The notes under the pieces are model-generated. The model did not search any database. It saw nothing but the letters and a program-made list of their open reading frames with translations, and was not told where the DNA came from. Of a DNA stretch of 64,000 nucleotides, positions 1 to 8,183 are shown piece after piece (the first letter of the stretch is position 1; every line of letters begins with the position of its first letter). This DNA comes from M3007 sp033764075 (GTDB lineage Bacteria > Bacteroidota > Bacteroidia > Chitinophagales > Saprospiraceae): positions 92,039-156,038 of the forward strand of contig JANRJH010000029.1 of assembly GCA_033764075.1 (NCBI GenBank). The letters are read 5' to 3'. Made by a program: the position numbers and the translations under genes.

Positions 1-1252
1 CTTCCTGAAGGGAAAGGTCTGTACCGGCATTGGATTCCACGTAGGCACGCACCAGGGCGTCGGTGTCGGCAAACAACTGTTCGGGCGCCAACCCGAAGCG
101 GTGACGCCGTTTGGCACTTTCCTTGTCGAGCCAAAGCACCGAATTGCGCCGCACCAGCATCGGATACGGAACGCCGTAATGCGCAAACAGGCTGCGCCGT
201 TCCAGCCAGTACGCCAGCTCTCCCCCACCCCCTACGTAGGCCAGGTTGGGCAACATGAGTTCCTGGTACAGCGGGCGGAGCACCACGTTGGGGCTAAAAT
301 GCTCGGGGTGCGCTTCGAGCTCGGCGAGCATGGCCTCCTGCGAAAAGAACAAGTCGGTGTTCAGCACCGCATACCCGCCTTTTTCAGCGACGATGCGCTC
401 GCGCAGCCCGGGTTTCATGAAAAACAGGTTGATCTCCCGCGGGGCCGCCTGGGCTTTGAAGCCCGCCTGTTCGAGCTGGGCAATGGTGGTCGACACGAGC
501 CGATGGGCTGTCTGATTCAGCAGTTCGTCGCGCATGACCGGAATGAAATGCCGCTTCATCTCCGGAGCGTCCATCGTCAGCACCAGCAGCCCTTGCGATC
601 CCAGCAGATCGTGCAGGAGTCGGCGGGTGGCCTGGGCAAAGGTCTGGCCGGGGGCATAGGCCGCCTGCACGCGTTCGAATAGCGCGGCGCCGGCGTCCCC
701 GAGCAGCAGTTGCAGTTCTTCGAGCACCGGCGCGAGGGTATCGGAGGGCATCACGCCTACGGGACCCGTGTGGCCCGGCTGCCAGGTGATGGTTTTGTTG
801 AACAGCCGCGCGTGGTTGAGCTCCTCCAGGTCGTGGTCTTCGCTCCCCAGAACAAATACCGGCATCACCCGGTGCGGGCTGCCCAGCGCCTGTTCGGCCT
901 CGCGGGCCAGCCGTACGGTGGTAATGGCCTTGTACAAAAAATACAATGGTCCTGCGAACAGCACAGGCTGATGGGCGGTGGTCACGGTCCAGGTATGGTC
1001 GTTCAGCAGCAGGTCGATGTTGCGGCCGACAGGCGCTTGCTCCGGCAACTCGCCATACTGCTGCTTCAGGGCGCCAACCAGCGTCTTCCTGGGACTGTCA
1101 AATGCGGCCCGGGCGGCAACGATTGCCGGAAAAGATTCCGGCGCAGGCTTGTACGGGTAAAACGTTTCGAGGGCCTGCTCACCGGTGGCGTAGGCCACGT
1201 CTGTTTTGGCCAACTGCGGGATTTGGGAAAAGGGGACCAGAAATTTTTGCAT
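1..1252 (-). CDS. bshC: Bacillithiol biosynthesis cysteine-adding enzyme BshC (partial)
   Basis: Reads leftward from an ATG at 1250-1252 and runs off the left edge, so about 417 N-terminal codons are visible; family members are roughly 520-540 residues, so the C-terminal part is missing. The N-terminus MQKFLVPFSQIPQL and two internal signatures, TTAHQPVLFAGPLYFLYK and VFVLGSEDHDLEELNHA, are characteristic of BshC (the family is known; the motifs are read directly). BshC is thought to add cysteine to GlcN-malate in the last step of bacillithiol synthesis, a low-molecular-weight thiol made by many Bacteroidota. It acts in the cytoplasm. It lies 69 nt downstream of the MoxR-like gene on the same strand; no functional link between them is evident. 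Confidence 0.9.
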   Translation of the reverse strand, partial: MQKFLVPFSQIPQLAKTDVAYATGEQALETFYPYKPAPESFPAIVAARAAFDSPRKTLVGALKQQYGELPEQAPVGRNIDLLLNDHTWTVTTAHQPVLFAGPLYFLYKAITTVRLAREAEQALGSPHRVMPVFVLGSEDHDLEELNHARLFNKTITWQPGHTGPVGVMPSDTLAPVLEELQLLLGDAGAALFERVQAAYAPGQTFAQATRRLLHDLLGSQGLLVLTMDAPEMKRHFIPVMRDELLNQTAHRLVSTTIAQLEQAGFKAQAAPREINLFFMKPGLRERIVAEKGGYAVLNTDLFFSQEAMLAELEAHPEHFSPNVVLRPLYQELMLPNLAYVGGGGELAYWLERRSLFAHYGVPYPMLVRRNSVLWLDKESAKRRHRFGLAPEQLFADTDALVRAYVESNAGTDLSLQE

Positions 1253-1321
1253 CCGCAAACATACGGTTCGAAGCAGGATTGACAAGCGCCAAGGCACCGC
1301 TGTTTCGTGCCCGCCCTGATA

Positions 1322-2818
1322 TCAGTTAAACAAATCACGCATGTTGTCGTCGTCGTCGTCGTCGCGGCTCAAATCCCCGGCGATAAAATCCTTGAACACC
1401 CATTTGGAATTGACCAGTTCCTTGTTGATCACCTCCAGTTCGGCCAGTCCGTGCAGCAACAGTTCCATGTATACCGGTTCATCGGCGGCGGGAACACCAA
1501 TCCCGGAAGCCAGTTTGCGCAAGCCGGCCACTTTTTCGATTTCTTTGGCGAATTGCTGATTGTCCAGGTCGGTGAACAAATCCACCGTATTACCGGCAGC
1601 AAACCAGGCGCGGACCACACCAAACGGGTCTTTCTCCTGACCCCGCTTGAGTTTGTTGGGGTTGGGGAAGTGCTGGAGGAACATTTTTTTGAGGGCCTGG
1701 CCGATGATGTTGAGCGCCACGGCATGCGGACCTTCCTGTTCGCCTTCGTACACCATTTCCACCTTGCCGGTCAGGGCCGGGATCACGCCCCAGAAGTCCG
1801 AGATGCGGGCGGTGGTTTCTTTTTCGCCGTTGCGCAGGATGCGCCGTTCGGCGGTGGCGTACAGGTTTTCATAAGCGCTGATGGTGAGGCGGGCGCTCAC
1901 GCCGCTTTTTTTGTCGACAAACTCACTCTCCCGGGCGGCAAAGGCGATCTCTTCAATCAGGTCTTTGAGCAGGGGCGGGATGGCGATAGCGGCGCGCTGT
2001 TCGTCGGTGATGCGCGCCTCCTGCTGGGTGATCTGTCTGCCGATCTCGATGCTGGTCGGGTAGTGGGTGGTGATCTGGCTTTCGATGCGGTCCTTGAGCG
2101 GGGTGATGATGCTGCCCCGGTTGGTGTAGTCTTCCGGGTTGGCAGTGAACACGAACTCGACGTCGAGGGGCAGGCGGAGCTTGAAGCCGCGGATCTGCAT
2201 GTCGCCCTCCTGAAGCACGTTGAACAGCGCCACCTGTATGCGGGCCTGGAGGTCGGGCAGCTCGTTGATCACGAACAGGCAGCGGTGGGCTCGGGGGATG
2301 AGGCCGAAGTGGATGACGCGCTCGTCGGAGTAGGGCAGGCGCAGGTTGGCGGCTTTAATGGGGTCTACGTCGCCCACCAAATCGGCAATGCTCACATCGG
2401 GGGTGGCCAGTTTTTCCACATACCGTTCGTTCCGGTGCAGCCAATCGATGGGCGTATCGTCACCGTATTGGGCGATGATGTCCCGGGCATGGCGGCTGAT
2501 GGGGTGCAGGGGGTCGTCGTTGAGTTCGGAGCCGGCGACGACCGGCGTATATTCATCCAGCAGGTGGATCAATTGTCGGGCAATGCGGGTTTTGGCCTGT
2601 CCGCGCAAGCCCAGCAGCAGGATGTTGTGGCGGCTGAGCACGGCGCGTTCCACATCGGGCAGCACGGTGTCGTCGAAGCCGAATATGCCGGGGAAAATAT
2701 GCGCCTTCTGGCGGATCTTGTCGATCAGGTTTTCACGCAGTTCGTCTTTGACGGAGCGTGGTCTGTATCCGCTGGCTTTGAGCTCGCCCAGGGTGCGGAT
2801 GAGGAGGACGTCTTTCAT
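1322..2818 (-). CDS. MoxR/magnesium-chelatase-like AAA+ ATPase
   Basis: A 498-aa AAA+ ATPase. Walker A is GLRGQAKT (residues 70-77) and a Walker B-like LFVINE follows near residue 181, then FVFTANPEDYTNRG typical of the MoxR/Mg-chelatase I-subunit clade. MoxR ATPases usually act as chaperones with von Willebrand A proteins; no VWA gene is visible here, so the partner is unknown. I chose the ATG at 2816-2818 (MKDVLLIRTLGELK) because the longer reading frame to 2890 would overlap the divergent promoter and start of the next gene. The C-terminus carries six consecutive Asp residues encoded by a perfect trinucleotide repeat, followed by NMRDLFN. Cytoplasmic. The family call is secure, the role is not. 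Confidence 0.85.
   Translation of the reverse strand: MKDVLLIRTLGELKASGYRPRSVKDELRENLIDKIRQKAHIFPGIFGFDDTVLPDVERAVLSRHNILLLGLRGQAKTRIARQLIHLLDEYTPVVAGSELNDDPLHPISRHARDIIAQYGDDTPIDWLHRNERYVEKLATPDVSIADLVGDVDPIKAANLRLPYSDERVIHFGLIPRAHRCLFVINELPDLQARIQVALFNVLQEGDMQIRGFKLRLPLDVEFVFTANPEDYTNRGSIITPLKDRIESQITTHYPTSIEIGRQITQQEARITDEQRAAIAIPPLLKDLIEEIAFAARESEFVDKKSGVSARLTISAYENLYATAERRILRNGEKETTARISDFWGVIPALTGKVEMVYEGEQEGPHAVALNIIGQALKKMFLQHFPNPNKLKRGQEKDPFGVVRAWFAAGNTVDLFTDLDNQQFAKEIEKVAGLRKLASGIGVPAADEPVYMELLLHGLAELEVINKELVNSKWVFKDFIAGDLSRDDDDDDNMRDLFN
1346..1363. repeat. (GTC)6 trinucleotide repeat encoding poly-Asp
   Basis: Six perfect GTC units on the + strand read as six GAC (Asp) codons at the extreme C-terminus of the MoxR-like ATPase. 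Slippage would change the number of Asp residues without shifting the frame. Confidence 0.9.
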
Positions 2819-2843
2819 GAGCGAAAGAACAGTTGCCGGGTGA

Positions 2844-2875
2844 TTTGGTTTAAGTGGAAAAAAGCAGTAACTTTG
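2844..2875 (+). promoter_or_regulatory. Bacteroidota-type promoter for the HYC_CC_PP gene (very short or no leader)
   Basis: TTTG at 2844-2847, a 20-nt spacer, then TAACTTTG at 2868-2875, matching the Bacteroidota primary sigma factor consensus (-33 TTTG, -7 TAnnTTTG). The ATG at 2881 lies only 5 nt after the -7 element, so transcription should start at or next to the start codon. This argues against the longer reading frame that begins at 2854. Confidence 0.7.
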
Positions 2876-2880
2876 CACTA

Positions 2881-3381
2881 ATGTTTCCAAGGCGCCTCCT
2901 CACTACGCCATTCTTATGGCTTTGGCTGTTGAGCATACCCGCTTCTACGGTGGGTGTGCCCATTTACGAGGTTTATTGTTTTTGCCTGAAACAGGCCAGC
3001 GTAAATTTTTTCGGTGTAGCGGACCCGTGCAGGACCCGCGAGGAGGACAAAAAAGACACCTGCTGCTCCGGCAAAGCCAGTGCTTGCCCCATGGCGGCGC
3101 CGGCAAAAACGCCGTCGTGTTGTGCATTCCCGACCCAGCAGCAGGAGCCGCATTCGTGCACCAAAACCACCCTTACGGTTCACCAGCTCGACGTCGAGTA
3201 TCTGGTGGAAGGGGTGTCGGTACTGGAATGGGGTTGGGAGGCGCCTGCGCAATGGGACCAGCCACTCCCGGCCATCGCGCTTCCGCGCTTTGGGCAAGCC
3301 CCGCTACCCGCTCCCCCACAACCACCCCCACCCCTTTCCGGGCGCGAGCTTTGTGTGCGCCACCAGCTTTTTTTGTGTTAG
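2881..3381 (+). CDS. HYC_CC_PP-like secreted cysteine-rich protein
   Basis: 166 aa. An N-terminal hydrophobic signal (LLTTPFLWLWLLSIPAS) is followed by a YCFC motif, a DTCC motif, SCCAFP, and a proline-rich C-terminus (APPQPPPPL). This order (HYC-like, paired Cys, Pro-Pro) matches the HYC_CC_PP family, small secreted Bacteroidota proteins often encoded next to TonB receptors. The cysteines could bind metal or form disulfides in the periplasm. It precedes the TonB receptor by 105 nt on the same strand, and a secreted HMA protein follows that receptor, so a role in a metal (perhaps copper) uptake or sensing unit is an inference. The start at 2881 is favoured by the promoter immediately upstream. 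Confidence 0.7.
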   Translation: MFPRRLLTTPFLWLWLLSIPASTVGVPIYEVYCFCLKQASVNFFGVADPCRTREEDKKDTCCSGKASACPMAAPAKTPSCCAFPTQQQEPHSCTKTTLTVHQLDVEYLVEGVSVLEWGWEAPAQWDQPLPAIALPRFGQAPLPAPPQPPPPLSGRELCVRHQLFLC

Positions 3382-3486
3382 CTTAAGACGGTTTGTTCTT
3401 TTGAACATTCGCCGACGGTCCATTTTCGTATGTTGCCGTTGGCGATCGCTATTTCCCATTTTTTTCAGGAAAAACCGTTCTTCAAC

Positions 3487-5736
3487 ATGAAAATCGCTTG
3501 TTTCAACAGCATATTGCTGGGCTTTGGCCTGTGTACCAACCTGCTTACCGCCCAGACTCCCGACGGACCTAACTTCGTCCGCGGGCTCGTTACCAATACG
3601 GCCGAGGAGCCGCTCATCGGCGCTACCGTGCACTGGAAAGACGCGCAAACAGGAGCCATCACCGACACACTTGGCCGGTTCACCATTTCCGCCCAGGCAC
3701 AGCCCGATTCACTGATCATTCGTTACGCCGGCTACTTGCCCACCGCCGTAGAGGTGCTGCCGGGCGAGACCAACCTGTGGATCGAAGTAAATGGCGTCAC
3801 CGTTCTGGAGGAGGTGCAAGTGGACGGGCACCGCTTTGACAACGCCACTTCCCTGCTCGAAACGCGCAACGTCGAAAGCATCTCCGGCAAGGAGCTGCGC
3901 AAGGCGCCCTGTTGCAACCTCTCGGAAAGTTTTGAAACCAACGGATCGGTCGACGTCAGCTACGCCGATCCGCTTACCGGCGTCCGCGAAATCCGGCTGC
4001 TGGGCCTGCGCGGCATCTACAGCCAGTTCCTGCTCGAAAACAGGCCCACCCTGGGCGGCATCGCCACCCCGTTTGCCTTCGAAATGATCCCTGGCACCTG
4101 GCTCAGCGGCATCCAGCTGGCCAAGGGCGCCAGTACGGTGAAAAATGGATTTGCCGGAATCGCCGGACAGATAAACGCCGAACTGGCCAAGCCACATCTG
4201 GACAAACCACTGTTCGTCAATGCCTTCGCCAGCACTGAAGGCCGGGGAGAATTGAACCTGCACCTGAACAGGAAGGGCAAAAAACATTTGTCGCACGGAC
4301 TCCTTGCCCACGGCTCCTTTGTGGAGAACAACTGGGATATGAACAACGACAACTTTTACGACGCGCCCAGCCGGCAACAACTCAACGGGCTGTACCGGGC
4401 GTTTTACGAAAGCGAAGGGATGTGCGGTCAGCTCAACGTTCAGGCCCTGACCGATCACCGGACCGGCGGACAGATCAACCCTTCGGAGGGCTTTGAACGC
4501 TTTGCCATAGACCAGCAAAACGACCGCGTGGAGGTGTGGGGCAAACTCGGCAGGGAGGGCCTCTTCGGCCGCCCGTACAACGAGTGGGGCAATATGCTCT
4601 CCGCCTCCTGGCACCGCTTCGACGCCGTTTATGGAAACAACCAATACCGGGCCACCCAGCGCTCTGCCTACTGGCAAACGCTCTACCAGACCATCCTCGG
4701 AAACACCAACCATACTTTTTTGGTGGCGCCCTCTTTTCAGTACGACGATATCGACGAACAGGTGAACGACACCGACCTGAGCAGAACGGAATCCGTACCG
4801 GGCGCCATGGTAGAATACACCTACAACCGGCCCAATCTGGAAACCGGCACCCCCGACCTCACGGTGGTGCTGGGCGCCCGGGCCGACTGGAACAGCCGCT
4901 TCGGCTGGTTTTTCACCCCACGCATGAGTGCCCGATATGCCCTTACCCCCAAAAGCACGCTGCGCGTCTCCGGTGGTTACGGGTACCGTTCACCCAACCT
5001 GATGGCCGAAAACATCAGTGTTCTGGCCAGCAACCGAACCCTCCACTTTGCAGACGACCTGCGCTACGAAGCCGCCTGGAATTACGGCCTCAATTATACC
5101 CAGGAGTTCCGGCTGCTGGACCGCATCGCCAGCCTGAGCGTGGATGCCTACAGAACCGATTTTGACAAACAGATTCTGGTTGATGTCGACGAGTCGCCCA
5201 CCGATGTGTACTTCCGGTACGCGCAGGGGGCCTCATGGGCCAACAGCGTAATGGCCCTGTTTCAGCTGAACGCCTTGCGCGGCCTCGACCTGAAGTTTGC
5301 CTGGAAGTGGAACGACGTGCACGCCCAGTACGCCGGCGGAAATTACAATACCCCACCCTTGTTGCCCCAACAGCGCGCGCTGTTCGCAGCTGATTACGAG
5401 ACGCCGCGAAAACGCTGGATGTTCAACACCCACATACAGTTGGTGGGCCCGCAGCGGCTGCCCGACAATTCGCAGCTGCCTCATGATGTGCACCACGACC
5501 ATGAGTTGTTGGAAACCACGCCATGGTACGGTTTGCTGAACGCACAGGTGACCTATCGCCTGAAAAAGGTGGAAATTTATCTCGGCGGCGAAAACCTGAC
5601 CGGGTACCGCCAACACGACGTGATCATTTCCGCCAACGACCCGTGGAGCCCGTACTTCAACGCCACGCAGGTGTGGGCGCCAGTGATGGGGGCCATCGGT
5701 TACGTAGGTGTGCGGGTGTCGCCTTCGGGGTTGTGA
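3487..5736 (+). CDS. TonB-dependent outer-membrane receptor, metal-associated type
   Basis: 749 aa. Signal peptide ending near LLTAQ, a CarboxypepD_reg-like beta domain (about residues 27-105: VRGLVTNTAEEPLIGATV), a plug domain containing LRKAPCCNLSESFETN, and a C-terminal barrel ending VGVRVSPSGL. The paired Cys in the plug and the SFETNGSVDVSY stretch are typical of a receptor subfamily found beside HYC_CC_PP and HMA proteins. It would import a substrate across the outer membrane using TonB/ExbBD energy; the substrate is unproven, with a metal or metal complex inferred from the neighbours. The ATG at 3487 is chosen because it gives a normal signal peptide, whereas the frame opens at 3430 without one. 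Confidence 0.88.
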   Translation: MKIACFNSILLGFGLCTNLLTAQTPDGPNFVRGLVTNTAEEPLIGATVHWKDAQTGAITDTLGRFTISAQAQPDSLIIRYAGYLPTAVEVLPGETNLWIEVNGVTVLEEVQVDGHRFDNATSLLETRNVESISGKELRKAPCCNLSESFETNGSVDVSYADPLTGVREIRLLGLRGIYSQFLLENRPTLGGIATPFAFEMIPGTWLSGIQLAKGASTVKNGFAGIAGQINAELAKPHLDKPLFVNAFASTEGRGELNLHLNRKGKKHLSHGLLAHGSFVENNWDMNNDNFYDAPSRQQLNGLYRAFYESEGMCGQLNVQALTDHRTGGQINPSEGFERFAIDQQNDRVEVWGKLGREGLFGRPYNEWGNMLSASWHRFDAVYGNNQYRATQRSAYWQTLYQTILGNTNHTFLVAPSFQYDDIDEQVNDTDLSRTESVPGAMVEYTYNRPNLETGTPDLTVVLGARADWNSRFGWFFTPRMSARYALTPKSTLRVSGGYGYRSPNLMAENISVLASNRTLHFADDLRYEAAWNYGLNYTQEFRLLDRIASLSVDAYRTDFDKQILVDVDESPTDVYFRYAQGASWANSVMALFQLNALRGLDLKFAWKWNDVHAQYAGGNYNTPPLLPQQRALFAADYETPRKRWMFNTHIQLVGPQRLPDNSQLPHDVHHDHELLETTPWYGLLNAQVTYRLKKVEIYLGGENLTGYRQHDVIISANDPWSPYFNATQVWAPVMGAIGYVGVRVSPSGL

Positions 5737-5742
5737 AGCCGA

Positions 5743-5776
5743 AATTCGTCCTACGAGTTAACTCGTAGGACGAATT
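5743..5776. repeat. Perfect 34-bp palindrome between TonB receptor and HMA gene
   Basis: The left arm (5743-5759, beginning AATTCGTCCTACG) is the exact reverse complement of the right arm (5760-5776), with no spacer. It starts 6 nt after the receptor stop codon and ends 26 nt before the HMA start. There is no T-tract, so a classical terminator is unlikely; a processing or stabilising hairpin, or a REP-like intergenic element, is more plausible. Confidence 0.95.
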
Positions 5777-5802
5777 CAATGACAATTTAAACCATTACAA
5801 CT

Positions 5803-6135
5803 ATGAAAAACTACTTTTTTCTCGCTTTCCTGTTCTGTTCCGGCGCCTTATCCGCCCAGAGCGACCTCAGCACCGATACGCTCATCGTACGCGGCAACTG
5901 CGAAATGTGTCAAAAACGCATTGAAACCGCCGCATTCGGCAAAGGCGTAAAAACCGCCTCCTGGTCGGCAGAGACCTTGCAGCTGATCGTCCGCTACGAC
6001 GCACGCAAAACCGACGTTGCGACCATCCGGTCGCGGGTCGTCGCGTCGGGTCACGATACCGATGGCGAAAAAGCACCGGACACGGTCTACGACAGGCTGC
6101 CCGGCTGCTGCCGATACGATCGAGCGCAGGAGTGA
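5803..6135 (+). CDS. Secreted heavy-metal-associated (HMA) domain protein
   Basis: 110 aa. Signal peptide (MKNYFFLAFLFCSGALSAQ) followed by one HMA fold: the metal-binding motif GNCEMC places Cys33 and Cys36, followed by QKRIE, and the C-terminus carries LPGCCRYD, a second Cys pair common in this Bacteroidota subfamily. HMA domains bind soft metals such as copper(I). Being secreted, it would act in the periplasm, probably as a metal carrier or sequestering protein working with the receptor upstream (inference). It lies 66 nt downstream of that receptor, separated by the perfect palindrome, and is probably co-transcribed with it. Confidence 0.8.
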   Translation: MKNYFFLAFLFCSGALSAQSDLSTDTLIVRGNCEMCQKRIETAAFGKGVKTASWSAETLQLIVRYDARKTDVATIRSRVVASGHDTDGEKAPDTVYDRLPGCCRYDRAQE

Positions 6136-6169
6136 TCTGCTGAATGACCACCTTTTTGCTGTTGCCGAA

Positions 6170-6220
6170 GGCATCGACGGTAACATTTTGCTGGCTACCG
6201 CGCTCATCAATTACAGCCCG
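6170..6220 (+). pseudogene. Fragment of a DUF2892 (YgaP-like) gene
   Basis: A 51-nt stretch matches the intact DUF2892 gene at about 7769-7819 in 44 of 51 positions by hand count and encodes LLATALINY in both. Nothing recognisable of the gene remains on either side. It looks like the remnant of a duplication with the rest deleted. Confidence 0.65.
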
Positions 6221-6223
6221 AAC

Positions 6224-6285
6224 ACCTCTCCGAGGTACTTAAAAGGTTATTGGAAACGACCTCAGCAGAATGCCCTCGGAGAGGT
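6224..6285. repeat. Inverted repeat (12-bp arms)
   Basis: ACCTCTCCGAGG at 6224-6235 is exactly complementary to CCTCGGAGAGGT at 6274-6285, with a 38-nt spacer. It directly follows the DUF2892 gene scrap and lies 44 nt from the 3' end of the convergent TlpA-like gene. It may be a dispersed palindromic repeat or a transcription barrier; there is no clear T-tract. Confidence 0.8.
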
Positions 6286-6329
6286 CAAACCTTTGTAATA
6301 GCTAACCCCAAAACCTTTTTTACGGCCAC

Positions 6330-7559
6330 TCACTTGAGCCCTTTTTCGATCAAACGGGTCAATTCCTGGTCTGTTGACTCCGAAAAGCCGGCTTGGGCAT
6401 ACAGCACTTTGCGGGTAACGGCGTCTATCAGCAGGAGCGTTGGGTATCCTGTAACCCCACAGGCCTCCGGAAGGATGTGCAAGGGGTCAAGCAAGGTGTT
6501 GTAAGTCACGTTTCTGGCCCTCAGCCAACCTTGCAGTTTATCGTCCTCAGCATCAAAGGGGTTCACACCATACACGCGCAATCCGCGTGGCCCATACGAT
6601 TGGTGCAATGATTCGATAGTCGGCATGGAAACCCGGCAAGGGTAGCACGATTTATACCAGAAATCCAGTAGAATCAACCCTTGTGACAGGTCGTCGAGCT
6701 TTACCGTATCGCCGTTCAGGTCGGCCAGGGCAAAAACGGGAAGGGATTCGCCTACACCGATGAGTTGGGGACCGTTCTCATCAGACGCGTAAGGATTGTA
6801 CTCCTCCCATCTTCCTTGAACGGCAAGCGAATCCCACAGGAAGTAATCACGCAAAGCGGCTTCGGGGGGAAGCGGCACAATGGGCGACAACACCTTTTTA
6901 TCGTATTGCCACCCGTCGAACAACCAGACGAAACCCTCCTTTTCCCTGGGATTTAATGTAGTATCCAGGTACAGGTTGATGTCCAACACGATCTCGTTGT
7001 CTTCCACATAACCCAGGGATCGGTCCTCTATCGTGTCCAGATATTGCAAACGCGTCCAATAAACGCCATCCCGCAAGACATCGTATCGCAAAACCGAGTC
7101 ATACGCTTCCGGCGTAAACGCGGGCGACCAACCCAGCAAATGGTCGATGAGCAAGTTGGACTTGCGCACGTTACCCCGCATCAGGTCGGCCACGTCAACC
7201 GTTTCATTGAGAAAAGTCACGCGATAAATGCCGTCGTCCCACAAATCGCAAAATACCTGACCATCGTAGGCGTACACGAGGGTATCTCCGACAAACACGG
7301 CGAAGTGCGCCACCGAATCCCGTCCGGGCGTTTCCTTGAAAAAATAACAGGTACCCGCATGCCTCAATGTGTCGTTGCCACTCGAAAACTTAAAGGTAGC
7401 CGCTACTTCGAACCACCCTTTGCTCACCGCTGCTATCCTATTGTTGACCTCGCGCATGGTGGCAGAGGCGTCGAACGGCTCCTGGGCTGTCAACGTCAGG
7501 GGCAGGCAACACAGGCCAAACCAAACGGGAACAAGGAACTGAAACCGGGAATTATTCAT
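6330..7559 (-). CDS. TlpA-family thioredoxin-like protein, exported
   Basis: 409 aa. An N-terminal signal sequence (FLVPVWFGLCCLPLTLTAQ) is followed by a roughly 230-residue N-terminal region of unknown function, then a C-terminal thioredoxin fold with the redox motif SCYPCR (about residues 300-307) in the context LLDFWYKSCYPCRVSMP, and the cis-Pro segment VTGYPTLLLID. This layout is typical of Bacteroidota TlpA/DUF4369-like disulfide reductases acting in the periplasm. The start is ambiguous between 7565 and 7559 (MFM); 7559 gives the tidier signal peptide. It converges on the HMA gene and no electron donor (DsbD) is visible in the window. Confidence 0.8.
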   Translation of the reverse strand: MNNSRFQFLVPVWFGLCCLPLTLTAQEPFDASATMREVNNRIAAVSKGWFEVAATFKFSSGNDTLRHAGTCYFFKETPGRDSVAHFAVFVGDTLVYAYDGQVFCDLWDDGIYRVTFLNETVDVADLMRGNVRKSNLLIDHLLGWSPAFTPEAYDSVLRYDVLRDGVYWTRLQYLDTIEDRSLGYVEDNEIVLDINLYLDTTLNPREKEGFVWLFDGWQYDKKVLSPIVPLPPEAALRDYFLWDSLAVQGRWEEYNPYASDENGPQLIGVGESLPVFALADLNGDTVKLDDLSQGLILLDFWYKSCYPCRVSMPTIESLHQSYGPRGLRVYGVNPFDAEDDKLQGWLRARNVTYNTLLDPLHILPEACGVTGYPTLLLIDAVTRKVLYAQAGFSESTDQELTRLIEKGLK

Positions 7560-7624
7560 AAACAATTTTTCCGGCTAATGTCTGAAAAAGTTTGGCCAAC
7601 GGATCAAGCAATGAACTGATTTAC

Positions 7625-7632
7625 TACATTTG
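7625..7632 (+). promoter_or_regulatory. -7 element upstream of the DUF2892 gene
   Basis: TACATTTG matches TAnnTTTG and ends 37 nt before the ATG at 7670. No convincing -33 TTTG at normal spacing was seen. Confidence 0.45.
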
Positions 7633-7669
7633 TCAGATCTTTCTGAAATGCTCACCAACACCCGTCCCT

Positions 7670-7867
7670 ATGCAACGCAACATCGGCTCCCTGGATCGCA
7701 TGGTTCGCCTGGTGCTCGGCCTTGCCGGCATCCTCGGCGGTTTTTTCTACTGGCACAACTGGATCGTAGGCATCGTCGGCATCATTCTGCTGGCGACAGC
7801 GCTCATCAATTACTGCCCGATCTGGGCAATGATTGGCCTGCGCACCAACAAAGGTAGCGGAGCCTGA
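7670..7867 (+). CDS. YgaP-like DUF2892 small membrane protein
   Basis: 65 aa starting MQRNIGSLDRMVRLVLG, with two hydrophobic helices (LVLGLAGILGGFFYW and IVGIVGIILLATAL) and a terminal INYCPIWAMIGL. This is the DUF2892 inner-membrane domain found alone or fused to rhodanese domains (YgaP). Function is unknown; the Cys in INYCP is a family hallmark. The ATG at 7670 is preferred over the longer frame beginning at 7592 because homology begins there and the promoter-like element lies between them. A degenerate copy of its C-terminal part is present 1.6 kb upstream at 6170-6220. Confidence 0.85.
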   Translation: MQRNIGSLDRMVRLVLGLAGILGGFFYWHNWIVGIVGIILLATALINYCPIWAMIGLRTNKGSGA

Positions 7868-7956
7868 CGCAGGTTCGGACCTCCCTCCAGACGATATGAT
7901 TCTTCCTTTAAATTAAACGCTTTCATATCGTTTTTCAGCTTGAAGGTGGTAGCTGA

Positions 7957-8166
7957 ACACGCCCCATCTGCCGGTGAGTGCAAGGAATTGGCATACGACC
8001 CAACATCCCGGTCCGCGAAGCGCAGGTTGGGAATGGTCGGTGCTTGGCAGTCGGAGATGCCGATGACGACAGCGCGTGTCGAGTGCGGAGTGGGGAATGC
8101 GGAATACGCTCTATTGATGGGTAAAAGGCGCAGGGGCAGCACCAGGAGAAGAAGTGTTTTCAGCAT
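7957..8166 (-). pseudogene. N-terminal fragment of a caspase-like (peptidase C14) secreted protein
   Basis: From an ATG at 8164-8166 the minus strand encodes a signal-like stretch (MLKTLLLLVLPLRLLP) and then RAVVIGISDCQAPTIPNL and RFADRDVGSYANSLHSP, which match the first strand and helix of caspase/metacaspase p20 domains. Homology stops at about 7957; the frame merely runs on to 7810, overlapping the DUF2892 gene, and the catalytic His and Cys blocks are absent. So this is the 5' scrap of a larger gene truncated by rearrangement. Its start lies inside the promoter region of the divergent MNT gene. Confidence 0.6.
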
Positions 8167-8183
8167 TTGTTTCGTCTTTTTCG

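Noticed and set aside
1307..2881. 524-aa open frame on the + strand opposite the MoxR-like gene
   Set aside because: Antisense shadow of a clearly recognisable AAA+ ATPase; low-complexity His/Gly/Val content and no homology.
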